The notes: generated by a model not told the origin, from the letters alone. DNA of 64,000 bases from Planobispora rosea (GCF_014648175.1 NZ_BMQP01000033.1:1-64000), one strand, 5' to 3'. Numbered from the stretch's first letter, positions 28,245-37,917 are shown. A program made the numbers and translations.

Positions 28245-28317
28245 TGCCCCCGGCGGGACTCGAACCCGCACTACGACCCTTTTAAGGGGTATGCCTCTGC
28301 CATTGGGCTACGGGGGC
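28245..28317 (-). tRNA. Class I tRNA with anticodon UAA (atypical)
   Basis: A 73-nt cloverleaf fits standard numbering exactly. The acceptor is GCCCCCG / CGGGGGC with discriminator A73. The D arm is three pairs, and the T arm is GCGGG-TTCGAGT-CCCGC. The anticodon loop is CTTAAAA, giving UAA at 34-36. The variable loop has only five bases (GTAGT). Leu tRNAs normally have a long variable arm, so this is not a standard tRNA-Leu(UAA). Pair 27-43 is a T-C mismatch. No CCA is encoded after A73. The charged amino acid cannot be told from sequence alone. Confidence 0.85.
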
Positions 28318-28356
28318 GCCGCAATCATACGTAACGGAACACTCGGACGTAACTAC

Positions 28357-28908
28357 TCATGTCACCTGTCTCACCGCCTTCTGGGCAACACGGTAGACGG
28401 CCCGGGTGCCGGTGACACGGTCGAGAAAGAGAACTCCGTCGAGATGGTCCAGCTGGTGCTGGATGCAGCGGGCCTCGAAGGCGTCGGCGTGGACGGTCAG
28501 GGGGGCACCGCTGCCCGGGTGCTCGCCCTGGATCGTGATGCGGGTGGCGCGGGGGACGCCGCCGGTGAGGCCCGGCACGGACAGGCAGCCTTCCCGGGCC
28601 GTCTCCCAGTGGGAGGCGGACACGAGGCGGGGGTTGGCGACGACGAACTCCCCGGCGCAGGAGCGGGTTGCGGGGTGCCGCCCGGCGTCGACGGAGAACA
28701 GCCGCCAGCCCAGACCGATCTGGGGCGCGGCCAGGCCCGTGCAGCGCGACCGCCGCATGGTGGCGAGCAGGTCGGCCGCCGCGGCGACGACCTGCGGGTC
28801 GGTGGGGTCGACGGGCAGGGCCTTCGCGGTCAGGACGGGGTGGGGGGCGCCGATCAGCTCGCGGCAGACACCGCCCGGCAGCGCCTCCCGGGGGGCGCCG
28901 GCGGCCAT
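28357..28908 (-). CDS. def: Peptide deformylase homologue with catalytic Glu replaced
   Basis: This 183-residue protein has PDF motif I (GLAAPQIG), motif II (EGCLSVPG, metal ligand Cys108) and metal ligands His151 and His155. Motif III is HQLDH where active enzymes have HExxH: the general acid/base Glu is Gln152 (CAG at 28453-28455). Active deformylases remove the formyl group from nascent proteins, and that Glu is essential in studied enzymes. So this copy is probably inactive, altered or regulatory, and a functional PDF should exist elsewhere. Its ATG overlaps the stop of the ACT-domain gene (ATGA), which indicates coupled translation. Confidence 0.88.
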   Translation of the reverse strand: MAAGAPREALPGGVCRELIGAPHPVLTAKALPVDPTDPQVVAAAADLLATMRRSRCTGLAAPQIGLGWRLFSVDAGRHPATRSCAGEFVVANPRLVSASHWETAREGCLSVPGLTGGVPRATRITIQGEHPGSGAPLTVHADAFEARCIQHQLDHLDGVLFLDRVTGTRAVYRVAQKAVRQVT

Positions 28909-29402
28909 CAGAGCACCTCCGCCTCGGCGGGGCGGAAGGTGATCTCACAGCCGAGACCTGCGCCCACGGCGGACAGATGGCGCATCAGGGCGGCCACGTC
29001 CACCTTCTCGGGCAGCCTCACGTCCGCGATCAGGACGTACAGCCGTCCGCACAGGTGAGTGGTCATGCCGGTGACGACCCCGGAGGCGCCGGCGAGCGCG
29101 CCGCTGATCTCCGAGACGATGCCGGGCCGGTCCGGGCCGTGGACCGTGAGGACGTAACCGAGGCCGGCCGTGTCCCCGGCAGAGCGGCGAGGGGTCACCT
29201 CGGTGGCGGTCACGGTCAGCCCGGGGAAGGCGGAGGCCGGCGGGACCTCGCCGGAGACCAGCAGCATCATCGCGACGTGGCCGCCGAGCAACGTCATCGC
29301 CGAGTCCTCGATGTTCGCGCCGGACCGGGTGATCGCCGAGGTCACCTCGGCGATCACCCCCGGCCTGTCGGCCCCCAGCACGGTGACCGCCGACCAGCTC
29401 AT
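28908..29402 (-). CDS. Double ACT domain protein (GcvR-like)
   Basis: This 164-residue protein consists of two ACT domains. The first begins AVTVLGADRPGVIAEVTSAI, and the second has LTVHGPDRPGIVSEISGAL. This is the layout of GcvR and related amino-acid-sensing regulators, which act by protein contact rather than DNA binding. GGAGGGAG precedes the ATG at 29402. It forms a two-gene operon with the deformylase homologue. Confidence 0.88.
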   Translation of the reverse strand: MSWSAVTVLGADRPGVIAEVTSAITRSGANIEDSAMTLLGGHVAMMLLVSGEVPPASAFPGLTVTATEVTPRRSAGDTAGLGYVLTVHGPDRPGIVSEISGALAGASGVVTGMTTHLCGRLYVLIADVRLPEKVDVAALMRHLSAVGAGLGCEITFRPAEAEVL

Positions 29403-29493
29403 CCGCGACTCCCTCCGGCCCGGGCTGGGGCTCGGCGAGAGTCAGCGACGCATCCCGAGGCGACCCAGCGGCTCCTCCCTCGGGTGCCCGGAC

Positions 29494-30810
29494 TCAGGCC
29501 GTGGCCGCCGCGCGGAACTCCGCCCGCGGCTCTTCGATCTCTCCGAGCGAGACGGTCTCCCGCTTGAAGAACAGCGCCAGAGTCCAGTCGGCCATGACGC
29601 GGACCTTGCGGTTCACGGTGGGCACCCGCGACAGATGGTAGGTGCGGTGCATGAACCACGCAGGCAATCCACGAAGCTTGACCCCGTAGACGTTGGCGAC
29701 GCCCTTGTGCAGGCCCAGCCCCGCGACCGATCCGACGTACTTGTGTCGGTAATCGACCAGTTCCTTCCCGTGCAGGTGCCGGGTGATGTTGTCGGCGAGC
29801 ACCTTGGCCTGCCGGACCGCGTGCTGGGCGTTGGGCGCGCAGTACTGGCCCGGGTTGGTCACGTCGGGGACACCGGCCACGTCTCCCGCGGCGAAGGCGT
29901 CCTTGGCCCCCACCACGGTCAGCCGGGTGCTCGTCTTGATCCGGCCGCGCTCGTCCAGCGGCAGGTCACCCGCGTTCGCGACCGGGCTGGGCTTCACGCC
30001 CGCGGTCCACACGATGGTGGCCGCCTCGAACTCCTCGCCGTCGGAGAGCTTGACCAGGCCTCCCTCGCAGGACTCCAGGCGGGTGTTCATCTTGACCTCG
30101 ATGCCGCGCTCGCGCAGCTGCTCGGCGGTCCACCGGCCCATCTCCGGACCGACCTCCGGCAGGATCCGGTCGGTCGCCTCGACCAGGACCCAGCGCATGT
30201 CCTCGCGCTTGATGTTGTGGTAGTAGCGGACCGCGTCGAGCGCCATGTCCTCCAGCTCGGCGAGGGCCTCGATGCCCGCGAACCCGCCGCCGACCACGAC
30301 GAACGTCAGCGCCCTGCGGCGCACGGCCTCGTCCTCGTTCGTCTCGGCCCGGTCGAGCAGCCCGAGCACCCTGTTGCGCAGGGCGATCGCCTCGCCGACC
30401 GTCTTGAAGCCGATCGCGGCGTCGGCCAGGCCGGGGATCGGCAGGGTGCGGGAGACCGAGCCGGCGGCCATCACCACGAGGTCGTAGGAGATCTCGTGGG
30501 GGGTGCCGACGTTCGGCTCGAACGTCACGGTCTTGCCGGCGTGGTTCACCTTGGTGACCTTGCCGTTGAGGATCGTCGCCTTCTTCAGGACCCGGCGGAG
30601 CGGAACCACCACGTGCCGCGGAGAGAGGTTGCCCGCAGCCGCCTCGGGCAGGAAGGGCTGGTAGGTCATGTGGGATTCGGGAGTGAGAACGGTGATGCGC
30701 ACGCTGCCGTCGCGCAGCTCCCTGCGGAGCGTGCGCTGGAGCCGTAGCACCGTGTAGAGGCCGACATAGCCGCCACCGACGACCACGATGTGCTTGGAGT
30801 TGCGGTTCAC
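29494..30810 (-). CDS. ndh: NADH dehydrogenase type II (NDH-2)
   Basis: This 438-residue FAD protein oxidises NADH and reduces quinone on the inner face of the membrane without pumping protons. The FAD site is VVVGGGYVGLY at the N terminus, and the NADH site is VVVGGGFAGIEALAEL. A C-terminal FAD strand reads FAAGDVAGVPD. The C terminus is amphipathic, as expected for membrane attachment. The start is GTG at 30810 with AAGGGG upstream. A Rex-type operator lies 26 bases upstream of the start, so high NADH should induce the gene. Confidence 0.94.
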   Translation of the reverse strand: MNRNSKHIVVVGGGYVGLYTVLRLQRTLRRELRDGSVRITVLTPESHMTYQPFLPEAAAGNLSPRHVVVPLRRVLKKATILNGKVTKVNHAGKTVTFEPNVGTPHEISYDLVVMAAGSVSRTLPIPGLADAAIGFKTVGEAIALRNRVLGLLDRAETNEDEAVRRRALTFVVVGGGFAGIEALAELEDMALDAVRYYHNIKREDMRWVLVEATDRILPEVGPEMGRWTAEQLRERGIEVKMNTRLESCEGGLVKLSDGEEFEAATIVWTAGVKPSPVANAGDLPLDERGRIKTSTRLTVVGAKDAFAAGDVAGVPDVTNPGQYCAPNAQHAVRQAKVLADNITRHLHGKELVDYRHKYVGSVAGLGLHKGVANVYGVKLRGLPAWFMHRTYHLSRVPTVNRKVRVMADWTLALFFKRETVSLGEIEEPRAEFRAAATA

Positions 30811-30835
30811 TTCGGCGCCCCTTAGGTCCGAGACT

Positions 30836-30853
30836 TTGTGAAAGCTTTCACAA
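30836..30853. promoter_or_regulatory. Rex operator upstream of ndh
   Basis: TTGTGAAAGCTTTCACAA is a perfect 18-bp palindrome that matches the Rex (redox-sensing repressor) consensus TTGTGAA-N4-TTCACAA. In Streptomyces, Rex controls ndh, nuo, cyd and related respiratory genes according to the NADH/NAD ratio. Position and target both fit. Confidence 0.92.
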
Positions 30854-30981
30854 GCATACGTCCCCGCCTTCCGGCGACGCCAGGCCACCCCGTGATAACT
30901 GCGTCACTATTTTCCAGAAACGGGAGAATGACTCTATATTTCAGAGGAAAGTTCGGGAAAAATTCCCTCTTGTGATGGACT

Positions 30982-31788
30982 TCACATTTCCCGGAGGGCG
31001 TTTGCCCTGATGAAGACCTGGTCCAGCATCTCGGCGGTCACCCGGCCGGTGAACGTGTTCTGCTGGCTCGGGTGGTAGCACCCGAGAAGATGGGCGGAAC
31101 TTCCGCCGGCCCCGCCGCGGGAGAGCCCCACCTCGACGCCGTGCCCGAAGGCGGGCCGGGGACGGGGAAGGACGTATCCGGCGTCCTTCAGCGCGGGCCA
31201 CACGGCCTGCCACGCGAAGCCCCCGAGCGCGACCACCACCCGAACACTTTCGGCCACCAACGCGATCTCCCTGGCCAGCCAGGGGAAACACGTGCTCCGC
31301 TCCTCGGGGAGCGGCTTGTTGTCCGGCGGCGCGCACCTGACCGCGGCCATCATCCGCGCGCCGACGAGCCGCTGCCCGTCACCCGCGTGGACGCTCGTCT
31401 CCTGTACGGCCAGGCCCGTCCGGTACAGCGAGGCGAACAGCCAGTCCCCGCTCCGGTCCCCGGTGAAGATCCGCCCGGTCCGGTTGCCGCCGTGCGCGGC
31501 CGGCGCCAGCCCCACGATCAGGACCTCCGGCCTCTCCTCCCCCCATCCGGCGATGGGCCTGCCCCAGTAGGTCTCCTCGGCGAACGCCCTGCGCTTGACC
31601 GTGGCGACCTCCTCCCGCCACTCCACCAGACGGGGGCACGCGCGGCAGACCGACTGCCGGGCGGTGAGGTCGGCGAGGGCCGCGCTGGCGGATGCGAGTT
31701 CCCGCACCTCCGCGGGATCGTGCGCGACGGGCGTGTCCGGCTGGGCGGGGTCGCCCGGCCACCCGGACCCCGGAGGAACGAAGGCCAT
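30982..31788 (-). CDS. Uracil-DNA glycosylase, family 5 (UdgB type)
   Basis: This 268-residue base-excision enzyme removes uracil and other deaminated bases. The four iron-sulfur cysteines are readable in [17 protein letters not shown] and STCFPWL. The motif 1 region reads [23 protein letters not shown], with Ala in place of the water-activating residue, and motif 2 is [16 protein letters not shown]. This matches family 5 rather than family 4. The start is ATG at 31788. The spacer up to ndh (30854-30981) is AT-richer and holds no gene. Confidence 0.9.
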   Translation of the reverse strand: MAFVPPGSGWPGDPAQPDTPVAHDPAEVRELASASAALADLTARQSVCRACPRLVEWREEVATVKRRAFAEETYWGRPIAGWGEERPEVLIVGLAPAAHGGNRTGRIFTGDRSGDWLFASLYRTGLAVQETSVHAGDGQRLVGARMMAAVRCAPPDNKPLPEERSTCFPWLAREIALVAESVRVVVALGGFAWQAVWPALKDAGYVLPRPRPAFGHGVEVGLSRGGAGGSSAHLLGCYHPSQQNTFTGRVTAEMLDQVFIRANALREM

Positions 31789-31874
31789 ACCCCCGATCGT
31801 GCCAGCCCTCCGGCCGGTCCACGACGAGGACCTCCCGGCTGAGCCCCGTACGCGGGCGGGGTGGGCACGGAAAA

Positions 31875-31901
31875 GCGGCGCCCGCATGGAGCGGGCGCCG
31901 C
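31875..31901 (-). terminator. Terminator after secreted Ig-like protein gene
   Basis: A perfect 11-bp stem (GCGGCGCCCGC / GCGGGCGCCGC, loop ATGGA) is preceded on the plus strand by AAAA, which becomes a U-run in the leftward transcript. Between it and the stop codon, TCAGAGG..AATCAGACGT is duplicated at about 31911-31953. Confidence 0.85.
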
Positions 31902-31950
31902 CTCCGCCTCAGTTCAGAGGAGAATCAGACGTACCTCGGTTCAGAGGGAA

Positions 31951-33351
31951 TCAGACGTCGCCGTCCTTCTTCTCCTCCTGCGGGGCCGGGGCCGGGCAGA
32001 GCACGCCGTACTGGACCGAGTAGCTCTGGCCCTCGACGGTGACGCTGATCGAACCGGCCTTCGTCAGGTCGATCCCCTCGACGGAACCCGAGAAGTCCAC
32101 CGTCTTCGACAGGTTGCCGGCGGTCAGCTCCACGGTCCGCTCGCCCAGCGACTTGCCGCCCGCACGCGGGGTGAACTTCACGGTGGTCGGGCCCGTGGCG
32201 GTGACCAGCACCGAGCCGCTGACCGTGACGGTCTTCGTGGCGCAGTTGGCCTCGACCTTCGCGGTCAGGTTGGAGTAGCTGACGGTCACCGGAGCCGCGC
32301 AGGTGACCTTGCCGGTCACGGTGCCGGTGGTCGGGCCGCGGTACAGCTCGATCGCGCGGGTGGCCGTACCGGACTCGGTGGCCTTCCACGGGTCGAACAC
32401 GACGCGGGAGCCGTGGACGTAGGTGGTCTCCCAGTCACCCGCGACACCGTTGCGGATCCAGCGGTACGTCACCTTGCCGCGGCCGTGCGAGACGCTGAGG
32501 GTGCCGCTGAAGTTGCGCTCGACCGGGCAGGCGCCCGTGTAGTCGGCGGGGGCGCTGACCGACGCGCTCACCTTGGGCGACCAGTCCTTGCACCAGATCT
32601 TGAAGCCGACCCGGTTGGACTCGGCGTGACGCGGCCCCACGATCTCCAGAACCGCCCAGCCACGCAGGCTCTTGTGCGGGCGGATCTTGTGGTAGACCTT
32701 GCGGGAGTCGTAGACCTTGACCGAGTCACGCTCGACCACGTGGCCGTTGACGACCCAGCGGTAGTGCACCCAGCGGGGGCTGGAGACGCTGATCCGGCCG
32801 ATCAGGGTGGCCTCACACCTGCCCTCGTCCACCCACGCGTCGGCGTCGACGTGCCAGTGGCGCTTCTCGGGCTCGACGACCTCGGGCTTCTCCCCCTCGC
32901 AGGAGACCTTGAAGTAGGCCTTCTTCGAGGTCGCCTTGCGCGGCGACAGGACCTGAAGCGCCTGCCAGCCCTTCACGTCACCCTTGAAGGTGGTCGACTC
33001 CTTCACCGTGACGCTCTTGACGCCCTTGCCGACGGTGAAGGTCTTGACCTTGCTCTTGGACCCGTCGCCGTGCAGCCAGCGGTAGGCCACGACGGTCTTG
33101 CCCTTGACGGCCTTCACCTTGATCTTCGAGGAGAAGGTGACCCGTACCGGGCACTCGCCCTTCTCACCCGAGAACGACACCTTGGGGGTGCCGGCGAAGA
33201 CGGCGGGCTTGGCGGAGGAGGCCGTCTTCCCCGCCTGGGCGGATCCGGTGGCCGCCGCTGCGGGGGTGGCCAGCAGACCCGCGGCCATGGTCGCCAGCAT
33301 GGCCGCGCTGGCTCCTATGGCGGCTAACCTACGTGCTAATCCGGACTTCAT
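31951..33351 (-). CDS. Large secreted protein with Cys-paired Ig-like repeats
   Basis: This 466-residue exported protein has a Sec signal peptide (basic start, hydrophobic AAMLATMAAGLLA, cleavage near AAAA). The mature part holds about four beta-rich repeats, each with a spaced Cys pair: GECPVRVTF..VSCEGE, GRCEATL..IWCKDW, GACPVERNF..VTCAAP and EANCATKTV..VLCPAP. Repeats share V-YRW-(L/V/I) strands, so they are probably Ig-like or fibronectin-like folds with disulfides. Its role may be adhesion or coat formation. Codons 5 and 9 are both TTA (33337-33339 and 33325-33327), a pattern typical of developmentally controlled genes. The family is not recognised. Confidence 0.75.
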   Translation of the reverse strand: MKSGLARRLAAIGASAAMLATMAAGLLATPAAAATGSAQAGKTASSAKPAVFAGTPKVSFSGEKGECPVRVTFSSKIKVKAVKGKTVVAYRWLHGDGSKSKVKTFTVGKGVKSVTVKESTTFKGDVKGWQALQVLSPRKATSKKAYFKVSCEGEKPEVVEPEKRHWHVDADAWVDEGRCEATLIGRISVSSPRWVHYRWVVNGHVVERDSVKVYDSRKVYHKIRPHKSLRGWAVLEIVGPRHAESNRVGFKIWCKDWSPKVSASVSAPADYTGACPVERNFSGTLSVSHGRGKVTYRWIRNGVAGDWETTYVHGSRVVFDPWKATESGTATRAIELYRGPTTGTVTGKVTCAAPVTVSYSNLTAKVEANCATKTVTVSGSVLVTATGPTTVKFTPRAGGKSLGERTVELTAGNLSKTVDFSGSVEGIDLTKAGSISVTVEGQSYSVQYGVLCPAPAPQEEKKDGDV

Positions 33352-33521
33352 GAGGGGATGCTCCGTTTCGTTAGGAAGCGAAAGTCCGCTCAGGAGACGG
33401 TTGCCGCCCCGACAACAGCTGTGCCGGGCCCCACGGCAAAGCCTCGCTAAAGCTTCTTTACCTAACCATAAAACGGAACGATCTCCAATACTCCTGCTAA
33501 GGGTAGTTTGTCCAGATGTCG
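33352..33521. other. Promoter-bearing gap upstream of secreted Ig-like gene
   Basis: This AT-richer gap between the ppx stop and the secreted gene includes minus-strand GGTTAGGTAAAG-like DNA that could hold a -10. I recognise no operator. It must hold the promoter of the secreted protein gene. Confidence 0.4.
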
Positions 33522-34481
33522 TTACGACTTAGCTATCGACCACGCGATTCCATCGAGAATGTCGCGTTCGCTGACGACGACCTCCGTGAAACCGTACCGC
33601 CGCATGACCCGGTCCAGGATGAGCGCGCCGGCCCCGATGACGTCGACCCGGCCGGGGTGCATGACGCCTATCGCCGCCCGCTCCGCGTGGGGGATCTCCA
33701 GCAGGCGCCGGGAAACGGCGTGCACGTCATCCGCCGCGATCCTCGAGTGGTGAATTTTGTGCGGGTCGTATTCATCCAGCTCAAGAGCCATTCCGGCGAC
33801 GGTCGTCACCGAACCCGCGAGCCCGACCAGAGTCAGCGCCCGCTCCACCGGGACGTCCTGCGCCACCCGGTCGAGCGCGTCGTCGATGTCGGCGGTCATC
33901 GCCTCGACGGCCGCGGCGCCCGGCGGGTCTCCCGCGCCGCGCAGGTGCCGCTCGGTCAGCCGGACGCAACCGATGTCCACCGAGACGCCCGCGTCCACGT
34001 GCGTCGACCCCACCACGAACTCGGTGGAGCCGCCGCCGATGTCCACCACGAGGTACGGCGGGCGCGTGCCGTCGGGGGCGGGCAGGCCGGTCTCCGGCGA
34101 CATGCGTCCCAGCTCCCGCGTCGCCCCGGTGAACGACAACTCGGCCTCCTCGGCGCCCGAGACCACCTCCGGCTCGACTCCGAAGATCTCCCGCACGCCG
34201 TCCACGAAGTCCTGGCGGTTGGCGGCGTCCCTGGTGGCGCTGGTCGCCACCACCCGGACCCCGGCGGCCCGGTGCCGCTCGATCAGCGCGGCGTAGTCCC
34301 GCATCGCGCCGAAGGTGCGCTCCAGAGCCTCGGGGGCCAGCCTGCCGGTCTCGTCCACGCCCTGGCCGAGCCGGACGATCTCCATGCGCCGCTCGACGTC
34401 GTGCAGGGAGCCGTGGGCGATGTCCGCGACGAGCAGCCGCACGGAGTTGGTACCGCAGTCGATCGCGGCGACACGCTTCAC
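33522..34481 (-). CDS. ppx: Ppx/GppA exopolyphosphatase family protein
   Basis: This 319-residue ASKHA-fold phosphatase hydrolyses polyphosphate or pppGpp. Phosphate loop 1 is AIDCGTNSVRLLVAD, and the second is VVDIGGGSTEFVVG. It ends at about 320 residues, as in the short actinobacterial Ppx1-type proteins, without the C-terminal HD-like domain of E. coli Ppx. GTG at 34481 overlaps the TGA of the DUF501 gene by 3 bases, so the two are translationally coupled. Confidence 0.93.
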   Translation of the reverse strand: MKRVAAIDCGTNSVRLLVADIAHGSLHDVERRMEIVRLGQGVDETGRLAPEALERTFGAMRDYAALIERHRAAGVRVVATSATRDAANRQDFVDGVREIFGVEPEVVSGAEEAELSFTGATRELGRMSPETGLPAPDGTRPPYLVVDIGGGSTEFVVGSTHVDAGVSVDIGCVRLTERHLRGAGDPPGAAAVEAMTADIDDALDRVAQDVPVERALTLVGLAGSVTTVAGMALELDEYDPHKIHHSRIAADDVHAVSRRLLEIPHAERAAIGVMHPGRVDVIGAGALILDRVMRRYGFTEVVVSERDILDGIAWSIAKS

Positions 34482-34999
34482 TGGTCGTCCTCCTCAACAG
34501 GCGTCACGGAACAGCACGGCCCGTCGGCCCACCACTCGCCGAGCGCGTCGAGGGCCTCCCGGCCGAAGGGGTTGGTCCCGGGCGCCGCCAGCTCGTGCGC
34601 GACCAGCGCGTGCAGGCACTTGACCCGGTCCGGCATGCCGCCGCTGCTCTGCATGCCCCTCGGCAGCGGCTCCAGGCCCTCCTCGGCGGCGGCTTTGTCG
34701 CGGCGGGCGATGTAGTCGTCGTGGGCGGCCCGGTAGGCCGCGGCGAGCTCCGGGTCCTCGGCGAGCCTGGCCCGCATGTCCTTCATCGTCCCCGTGCTCT
34801 CCAGGGTGCCGATGGCGGAGTTGACCCGCGGGCACGTCAGGTAGAACAGCGTCGGGAAGGGCGAGCCGTCCGGCAGCCGCGGCGCGGTCTCCACCACGTC
34901 GGGCAGCCCGCACGGGCAACGGTGCGCCACCGCCCGCAGTCCCCGCGGCGTCCGGCCGAGCTGCCGCTGCACCGCCGCCACGTCGCGGTCATCCACCAT
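34478..34999 (-). CDS. DUF501 family protein
   Basis: This 173-residue protein is typical of DUF501, a conserved actinobacterial family of unknown function always found near eno, divIC and ppx. It has a CPCGLPDVVET segment, PTLFYLTCPRVNSAIG, and a C-terminal GGMPDRVKCLHALVAHELA. The Cys and His residues hint at metal binding. AGGAGGG 8 bases before ATG 34999 decides the start. Confidence 0.92.
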   Translation of the reverse strand: MVDDRDVAAVQRQLGRTPRGLRAVAHRCPCGLPDVVETAPRLPDGSPFPTLFYLTCPRVNSAIGTLESTGTMKDMRARLAEDPELAAAYRAAHDDYIARRDKAAAEEGLEPLPRGMQSSGGMPDRVKCLHALVAHELAAPGTNPFGREALDALGEWWADGPCCSVTPVEEDDQ

Positions 35000-35038
35000 C
35001 GTCGGCACCCTCCTGAAGAACGGCCTCCAGGGTATCGG

Positions 35039-35476
35039 TCACCGGCTGCCGATCGCCTTCCTGCCCTTGCCCGTGTCCGCGGCCTCGACCGACTCCCAGA
35101 GCGTCAGGTACCACGGCGGCGCGGCGGCCTTCCGTTCCGGGGCGGCCTCCGTCTCCCGCACGGGTTTCTCGCCCATGACGACGTGACACGTCTTGCCCGG
35201 CTCGCAGTAGAAGAGCCGCTCCCGGGCGATCCGGTCCTTGTAGGCGGGGTCCGCGAGCTGCCTGCGCCGGTCGTCCAGCACCTTGATGTCCGCCAGCAGC
35301 CGGGCCCGCTGCTGTTCGAGCTCGGCGATGTTGCGGCGCTGCGTGATGTACTCCCGGACGGGATAGGCCAGGCTCACCGCGATGGCGCACACCACGACCG
35401 CGAGCACCGCGGCCCGCCCCGTCAACTGCGGCCTCTTCCTGGCCCCTCCTGCTGGTGGTGCTGCGCTCATGGGCAT
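35039..35476 (-). CDS. FtsB/DivIC family septum formation protein
   Basis: This 145-residue bitopic membrane protein has a short Pro/Arg-rich cytoplasmic N terminus, one helix (AAVLAVVVCAIAVSLAYPV), then a coiled coil (NIAELEQQRARLLADIKVLDDRR) and the YKDRIARERLFYCEPGKT segment typical of the family. It acts in the divisome with FtsL/FtsQ. ATG 35476 is chosen for its GAAGGA site. A strong hairpin separates it from eno upstream on the same strand. Confidence 0.92.
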   Translation of the reverse strand: MPMSAAPPAGGARKRPQLTGRAAVLAVVVCAIAVSLAYPVREYITQRRNIAELEQQRARLLADIKVLDDRRRQLADPAYKDRIARERLFYCEPGKTCHVVMGEKPVRETEAAPERKAAAPPWYLTLWESVEAADTGKGRKAIGSR

Positions 35477-35494
35477 GGGTTCCTTCGGTTCATC

Positions 35495-35537
35495 GGTACG
35501 GCGTGTGCCCGCCCGGCCGGCGGGCACACGCCGTACC
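35495..35537 (-). terminator. 19-bp perfect hairpin between eno and divIC-like gene
   Basis: Arms 35495-35513 and 35519-35537 are perfectly complementary, with a 5-base loop (CGGCC). The hairpin starts 7 bases after the eno stop. It should terminate or strongly attenuate eno transcripts before the cell-division gene. The left arm opens GGTACGGCGTG, the same 11 bases as in the repeat at 64-143. Confidence 0.85.
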
Positions 35538-35544
35538 CGCGAAA

Positions 35545-36831
<1,287 letters not shown>

Positions 36832-36888
36832 CTAAAGTCGCAGGACAGTTTGCCGTAAAACCCTATCGAGACCTACTTCTCAGTACGG

Positions 36889-37863
36889 CTACGCCCCGGC
36901 GTTTCCCCGGGCGGCGTCCGACTCGCGGGCGCGGACCCGGTCCCGGTAGGCACGGGCCGCGGCGCGCAGCTCCGCCTCCGGGTCGAGACCTTCCGCGTGC
37001 GCCTGCCGTACCAGCTCGAACAGGCGCCCGCCCAGCCCCTCGGCGGGCGGCTCCGCCGTGACGCCCGCCCGCTCGGCGCGGCGCAGGAGCTGGGCGGCCA
37101 GGGAGAGGGCGGGCTGGCCCATCGGCACGCCGTCCACGACGGAGCCCGCGTCACCGCCGTTCTTGGCCGCGCGCTCGGCGGCCTTGATCGTCTCCCAGTT
37201 GTCGCTGACCTCCTCGGCGCCGTCCACCCGCACCGCGGCGAACACGTGCGGGTGGCGGCGGACCAGCTTGTCGACGATCCCGGCGGCCACGTCGTCGATG
37301 TCGAAGGCGCCCCCGCCCGGCTCCCCGGCGCGGTCCTGGGCGACCCGGGCGTGGAAGGCCACCTGCAGCAGCAGGTCGCCCAGCTCCTCGCGGAGCGCGC
37401 CGTGGTCGCCCTCCTCGATGGTCTCCAGGACCTCGTACGCCTCTTCGATGAGGTACGGCGCCAGCGACTCGTGCGTCTGCTCGGCGTCCCACGGGCAGGA
37501 GGTGCGCAGCCGGTCCATCACGGCGACGAGGTCGAGCAGCCGCGCCCCCGGCAGGTCGTAGGAGCCCGGCACGACCTCGATCACCGGCGGCTCCTCCAGG
37601 GCCACCGCGGCGTGGCCGATCGCGCGCATCAGCGCCTCGTCGGCCTCCAGCCACACCACCGTCCCGGTCTGGGCCTGCCGGACCAGCGCGGCCGGGTCGG
37701 GCGTCACGACCTCGACGGCGACGCCCGCCTCGGCGAGGTAGGGCAGGTGCGGGTGGTCCGGCACGGCGGTGCGCACCGGCCCCTCGGACAGGACCTGCCA
37801 GGCGCGGTGGCTGAGCAGCCCCGGGGCGACCCGGGGCGAGGTGGTGACGACGATCAGCGGCAT
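36889..37863 (-). CDS. mazG: MazG family nucleoside triphosphate pyrophosphohydrolase
   Basis: This 324-residue house-cleaning enzyme hydrolyses NTPs to NMP plus pyrophosphate. The MazG domain has SCPWDAEQTHESLAPYLIEEAYEVLE and EELGDLLLQVAFHA, with the metal-binding EExxE and ExxD residues. An extra N-terminal domain of about 110 residues (MPLIVVTTSPRVAPG) is typical of actinobacterial forms. It probably clears damaged nucleotides. Confidence 0.94.
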   Translation of the reverse strand: MPLIVVTTSPRVAPGLLSHRAWQVLSEGPVRTAVPDHPHLPYLAEAGVAVEVVTPDPAALVRQAQTGTVVWLEADEALMRAIGHAAVALEEPPVIEVVPGSYDLPGARLLDLVAVMDRLRTSCPWDAEQTHESLAPYLIEEAYEVLETIEEGDHGALREELGDLLLQVAFHARVAQDRAGEPGGGAFDIDDVAAGIVDKLVRRHPHVFAAVRVDGAEEVSDNWETIKAAERAAKNGGDAGSVVDGVPMGQPALSLAAQLLRRAERAGVTAEPPAEGLGGRLFELVRQAHAEGLDPEAELRAAARAYRDRVRARESDAARGNAGA

Positions 37864-37917
37864 GGTCCGAGGCTACCGGGAGGCGGTCCGACGTCCCGGC
37901 GGCCCGGAACCGGGGTC

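Noticed and set aside
28245-28317. tRNA-Phe reading of the same locus
   Set aside because: The anticodon is UAA, not GAA; position 34 is clearly T in the cloverleaf numbering.
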